From: an uncultured Cardiobacterium sp.
GTDB taxonomy: Bacteria > Pseudomonadota > Gammaproteobacteria > Cardiobacteriales > Cardiobacteriaceae
Direction: 5' to 3'
Assembly: GCF_938028825.1 (NCBI RefSeq)
Contig: NZ_CALIZP010000033.1
Location: 37,183-101,182, forward strand
Length of the DNA: 64,000 nucleotides
Both the position numbers and the translations under genes were made by a program. The number at the start of each line of letters is the position of its first letter. Within the stretch, counting starts at the first letter, position 1. The notes beneath the pieces were generated by a model, which saw only the letters and a program-made list of their open reading frames with translations, was not told where the DNA came from and ran no database searches. Shown here one piece after another: positions 61,761 through 64,000 of the stretch.

Positions 61761-62862
61761 CTAAAAGCCCTGCTTTGCCAGCCAGCCGGCGATGTGGTCG
61801 GCCACGGCGTCGTTGTTGGTGTCGCTGAACATGAAGTGGGTGTTGCCCCTGATGCCCACCTGCGGCAGGTGCACCAGTTCGGCCTTGCCGCCGTGTTTGT
61901 TGACGGTATCGGCGAACTGCTGCGCCATTTTCATGCGGATATGCCATTGTTCGCCGCCCTGCGTGCCGTCGAGGTGGTCGGGAATGAAGTCGCCAAAGTA
62001 AATGACGATGGGGATGCGGGTCAGTTTGGCGAATCGTTCCGGTGGCACGGTGAGCGGGGAAACGTCGCCGAATTTACTTTCCAGTTTCGGTGGTGCTTCG
62101 CCCTCAGAGAAGTAGAAGGCGCCCGGCTCGATGGCAATGATGCCTTGTACCTTGTCGCTTGCCATTGCCGTCGTCCAGCCGATGATGCCGCCTGCCGAGT
62201 GGGTCACGAACACGCCGCCGCCAGTTTTGGCGAAGAGTTGGGTCATGCTGTCGGTAATCACGCCAACGTCGAAGCTGCCGGTGTCTGGCGTCATCATGCG
62301 GAAGAATTGTGCTTGCGCCGCCGGGTCTTTGGGGAAGGCGACGCCGTCGTTCATGTTGGGATAGACGCCGATGCGGAATTGCGCATACCAGAACTGGTCG
62401 TCTGGCGTCGCGCTCAGTTCGGCAGCGACGGTGCTTTGTCCCGCCTGCCCGCGTCGCGGCTGGTCAACGAGATAGACGGGATAGTGTTTTGCGTAGGAAG
62501 AGTTCGTTGAAACCGGCTCTGCCATCCGGCGTGGTCATCCAGCCGCGCGCCGACTGGCCGTAGCCGTGGAGGAAAATCAGTGGCGTTTTTCTGGCGTCCA
62601 CCGGAATCTGGTAGAAGACGCTGGCGTGGTCGCCGTGCATCGTCATACCCCCGGCGGCAACGGCGGCCCGGTGGGCGTCCCAGAAGTCGCCCCCGCTGCG
62701 GGCGGCAATTTCTGCGGGAATGGGGGTGTAGGTGCCTTCGCTTTTCTTCACCGTGCCGCCGACGGTGAAGCTGCCCTGTTCGGCAAGGGTGAGCGGCGCG
62801 GCAGTGCTTTGGGTGGCCAGAGCGAGAGCGGCGATGAGGATGGCGGGAAGTGTTTTTTTCAT
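61761..62862 (-). pseudogene. Esterase-713-like alpha/beta hydrolase, frameshifted
   Basis: The N-terminal frame (MKKTLPAILIAALALATQSTA signal peptide, then AEQGSFTVGGTVKKSEGTY, FLHGYGQSARGWMTTPDGRAGFNELFLRK) breaks at a run of four A on the coding strand (62487-62490). The second frame continues HYPVYLVDQPRRGQAGQSTVAAELS, nucleophile VTHSAGGIIGWTTAM, and RGNTHFMFSDTNN with the catalytic His. Removing one A rejoins them into a full-length protein of about 366 residues. Paralogue of the adjacent intact gene and of the gene at 37147. Confidence 0.78.
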
Positions 62863-62888
62863 GGGTTCTTTCCGGTTTGGGAGACGCC

Positions 62889-63908
62889 TTATTTCAGCCA
62901 TTTTTCTTGCAGCCACTTTTCCAGCACGTCGGCGATGGCGACGTTGTTCATTTCGGCAAAGGCAAAATGGCTGTTGCCGCGTATGCCGATTTCAGGCAGG
63001 CGGATCACGCGCGCATCGCCGCCGTGGCGGTTGACGCATTCGGCGAAAGCCTCAGCCACATGGATGCGTTCAATCCATCTTTGCGATGCCCAATGCGGGT
63101 TGTTTTCGGAAATGTAATCGCCGTAGTAGATGACGATGGGCATTTTGGTCAGCAGGGCGAAACGTTCGGCACTGATAGGCTGCGAGAGTGAAATGTTGGC
63201 AGCGGCGTTGGCTGGCGTGGCGACGCTCGGCATTTCGTTTTCGGGGAAGACAAATTCGGTGCCGGGTTCGTAGGAAACCACGGCTTTGACTTTTTCGGGG
63301 TTTTTCAGCGCAGTCTGCCAGCCGGGGCCGCCGCCTTGCGAGTGGGTAATCAGCACGCCCTCGCCGATGCGGTCGAACACGGCGGCGACGGCGTCGGAGA
63401 TAACTTCCAAATCATACGCGCCGGTGTTGGGCGTGATTTGCCGCAAAAACTGGTCAAGGCTGGCGGCATCTTTGGGAAATTGCCCGTCTTGGAATAATTC
63501 GGGGAAGATGCCCATGCGGAAGTTTTCAAACCAGAACTGGTCGTTGGGCAAGACGGGGGCGTTGTCGGCGACGGTGCTGTTGCCCGCGCGTCCGCGTCGT
63601 GGCTGGTCTAAAAGATAGGTGGCATAGCCGCGCCGCAGAAACAGCGTGCCGAAGCCTTCGCGGCCGTCGGGCGTGGATTCCCAGGTTTTGCCCGATTGTC
63701 CCGATTGTCCTGCGCCGTGTAGGAAAACGAGCGGCAGGCGGCGGGCGTTGGCGGGGATTTGGTAGGCAACATAGGCATGGTCGCCGTGGAAGGTTTGCCC
63801 GTCGTGCGACATGGGGTTTTCGGTGCGGTATGTGCCGTCTGCCTGAATCACTTTGCCGCCGGCAAAAAAGCTGCCTTGTGCAGCGAGGGTTAAAGGTTGT
63901 TGGGTCAT
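62889..63908 (-). CDS. Esterase-713-like alpha/beta hydrolase (intact)
   Basis: 339 residues: QGSFFAGGKVIQADGTYRTE, AYQIPANARRLPLVFLHGAGQSGQSGKTWESTPDGREGFGTLFLRRGYATYLLDQPRRGRAGNST, nucleophile elbow LITHSQGGGPGW, and GIRGNSHFAFAEMNN with the His. This is the Esterase_713-like alpha/beta hydrolase pattern, substrate unknown. Unlike its two paralogues it has no clear signal peptide from the chosen start (ATG 63908, AAGGAAAATATC upstream), so it may be cytosolic. It lies 26 bases upstream of the frameshifted paralogue. Confidence 0.82.
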   Translation of the reverse strand: MTQQPLTLAAQGSFFAGGKVIQADGTYRTENPMSHDGQTFHGDHAYVAYQIPANARRLPLVFLHGAGQSGQSGKTWESTPDGREGFGTLFLRRGYATYLLDQPRRGRAGNSTVADNAPVLPNDQFWFENFRMGIFPELFQDGQFPKDAASLDQFLRQITPNTGAYDLEVISDAVAAVFDRIGEGVLITHSQGGGPGWQTALKNPEKVKAVVSYEPGTEFVFPENEMPSVATPANAAANISLSQPISAERFALLTKMPIVIYYGDYISENNPHWASQRWIERIHVAEAFAECVNRHGGDARVIRLPEIGIRGNSHFAFAEMNNVAIADVLEKWLQEKWLK

Positions 63909-64000
63909 GATATTTTCCTTATGGGACAAGTGTTGTTTCGTTGTTTATAGCTAATACACCTAACATTTCATACATATAAGCAAATAAAGTAGCGTGAAGA
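63909..64000. other. Right-hand edge, upstream of the esterase gene
   Basis: AT-rich 92 bases that presumably hold the esterase promoter; no clear -35/-10 pair and no gene seen. Confidence 0.4.

Overview
The window is a 64-kb piece of a GC-rich gammaproteobacterial chromosome. Overall gene content, the CreC-type sensor, SlyX, a FimX-like protein and intergenic elements resembling neisserial Correia elements fit the Cardiobacteriaceae (Cardiobacterium or a close relative). This assignment is an inference from gene content, not a database result. Most of the window is housekeeping DNA, with about 60 genes, two tRNAs, and short intergenic stretches loaded with small repeats.

Layout. 1-5.6 kb: divergent plsY (partial) and folB, aspS, a predicted membrane protein with a nuclease-like head and an OB-fold tail, and glpT. 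6.1-8.2 kb: a BaiN/HI0933-type flavoprotein, a DUF1737 protein, an internally deleted maltose O-acetyltransferase, and tRNA-Arg(CCG). 8.2-12.6 kb: the branched-chain amino acid operon ilvI-ilvH-(secreted protein)-ilvC. 12.7-19.6 kb: a hypothetical protein, a rhomboid, a MagIII-like glycosylase, a membrane protein, then overlapping lgt-thyA and mrcB. 19.8-28.1 kb: DUF5682, a small membrane protein, a patatin lipoprotein, mgtE, the minus-strand trio tautomerase-slyX-rnhB, and purC-purM. 28.6-35.2 kb, minus strand: a helical-repeat protein with creC, and ribF-ileS. 35.2-38.4 kb: a DUF442 protein, a membrane protein, and a SnoaL plus esterase pair, both frameshifted. 38.7-46.5 kb: dnaE, a hypothetical, a GST, SemiSWEET, a DUF945 lipoprotein, a SUKH protein and a small lipoprotein. 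46.7-51.1 kb: a FimX-like degenerate GGDEF/EAL protein, serA, pgeF and tRNA-Pro(GGG). 51.1-51.6 kb: a very AT-rich patch with a ten-base G/C tract. 51.6-58.6 kb: ansA-lspA, rpiA, ilvA, purD, and purN with two YcxB-like membrane proteins. 58.6-64 kb: a hypothetical, a predicted two-domain lysozyme inhibitor, a secreted protein, and two more esterase paralogues, one frameshifted.

How the genes work together. Purine synthesis (purC, purM, purD, purN), branched-chain amino acid synthesis (ilvIHC, ilvA), serine synthesis (serA) and envelope building (plsY, lgt, lspA, mrcB) are all represented, but scattered over several small operons. The ribF-ileS pair lacks the lspA that follows ileS in E. coli; lspA lies about 18 kb away beside ansA.

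The most notable observations are: (1) a secreted protein that appears to fuse a PliG-like (g-type) and an MliC/PliC-like (c-type) lysozyme inhibitor domain; (2) Correia-like MITEs of both the ~106-bp and ~151-bp classes; (3) a dispersed GCCAAGCGG repeat family and REP-like palindromes filling the gaps; (4) an apparent repeat-derived insertion inside creC; (5) a family of three esterase-713-like paralogues, two broken by single-base indels; (6) a possible phase-variable small membrane protein in the AT-rich patch after tRNA-Pro.
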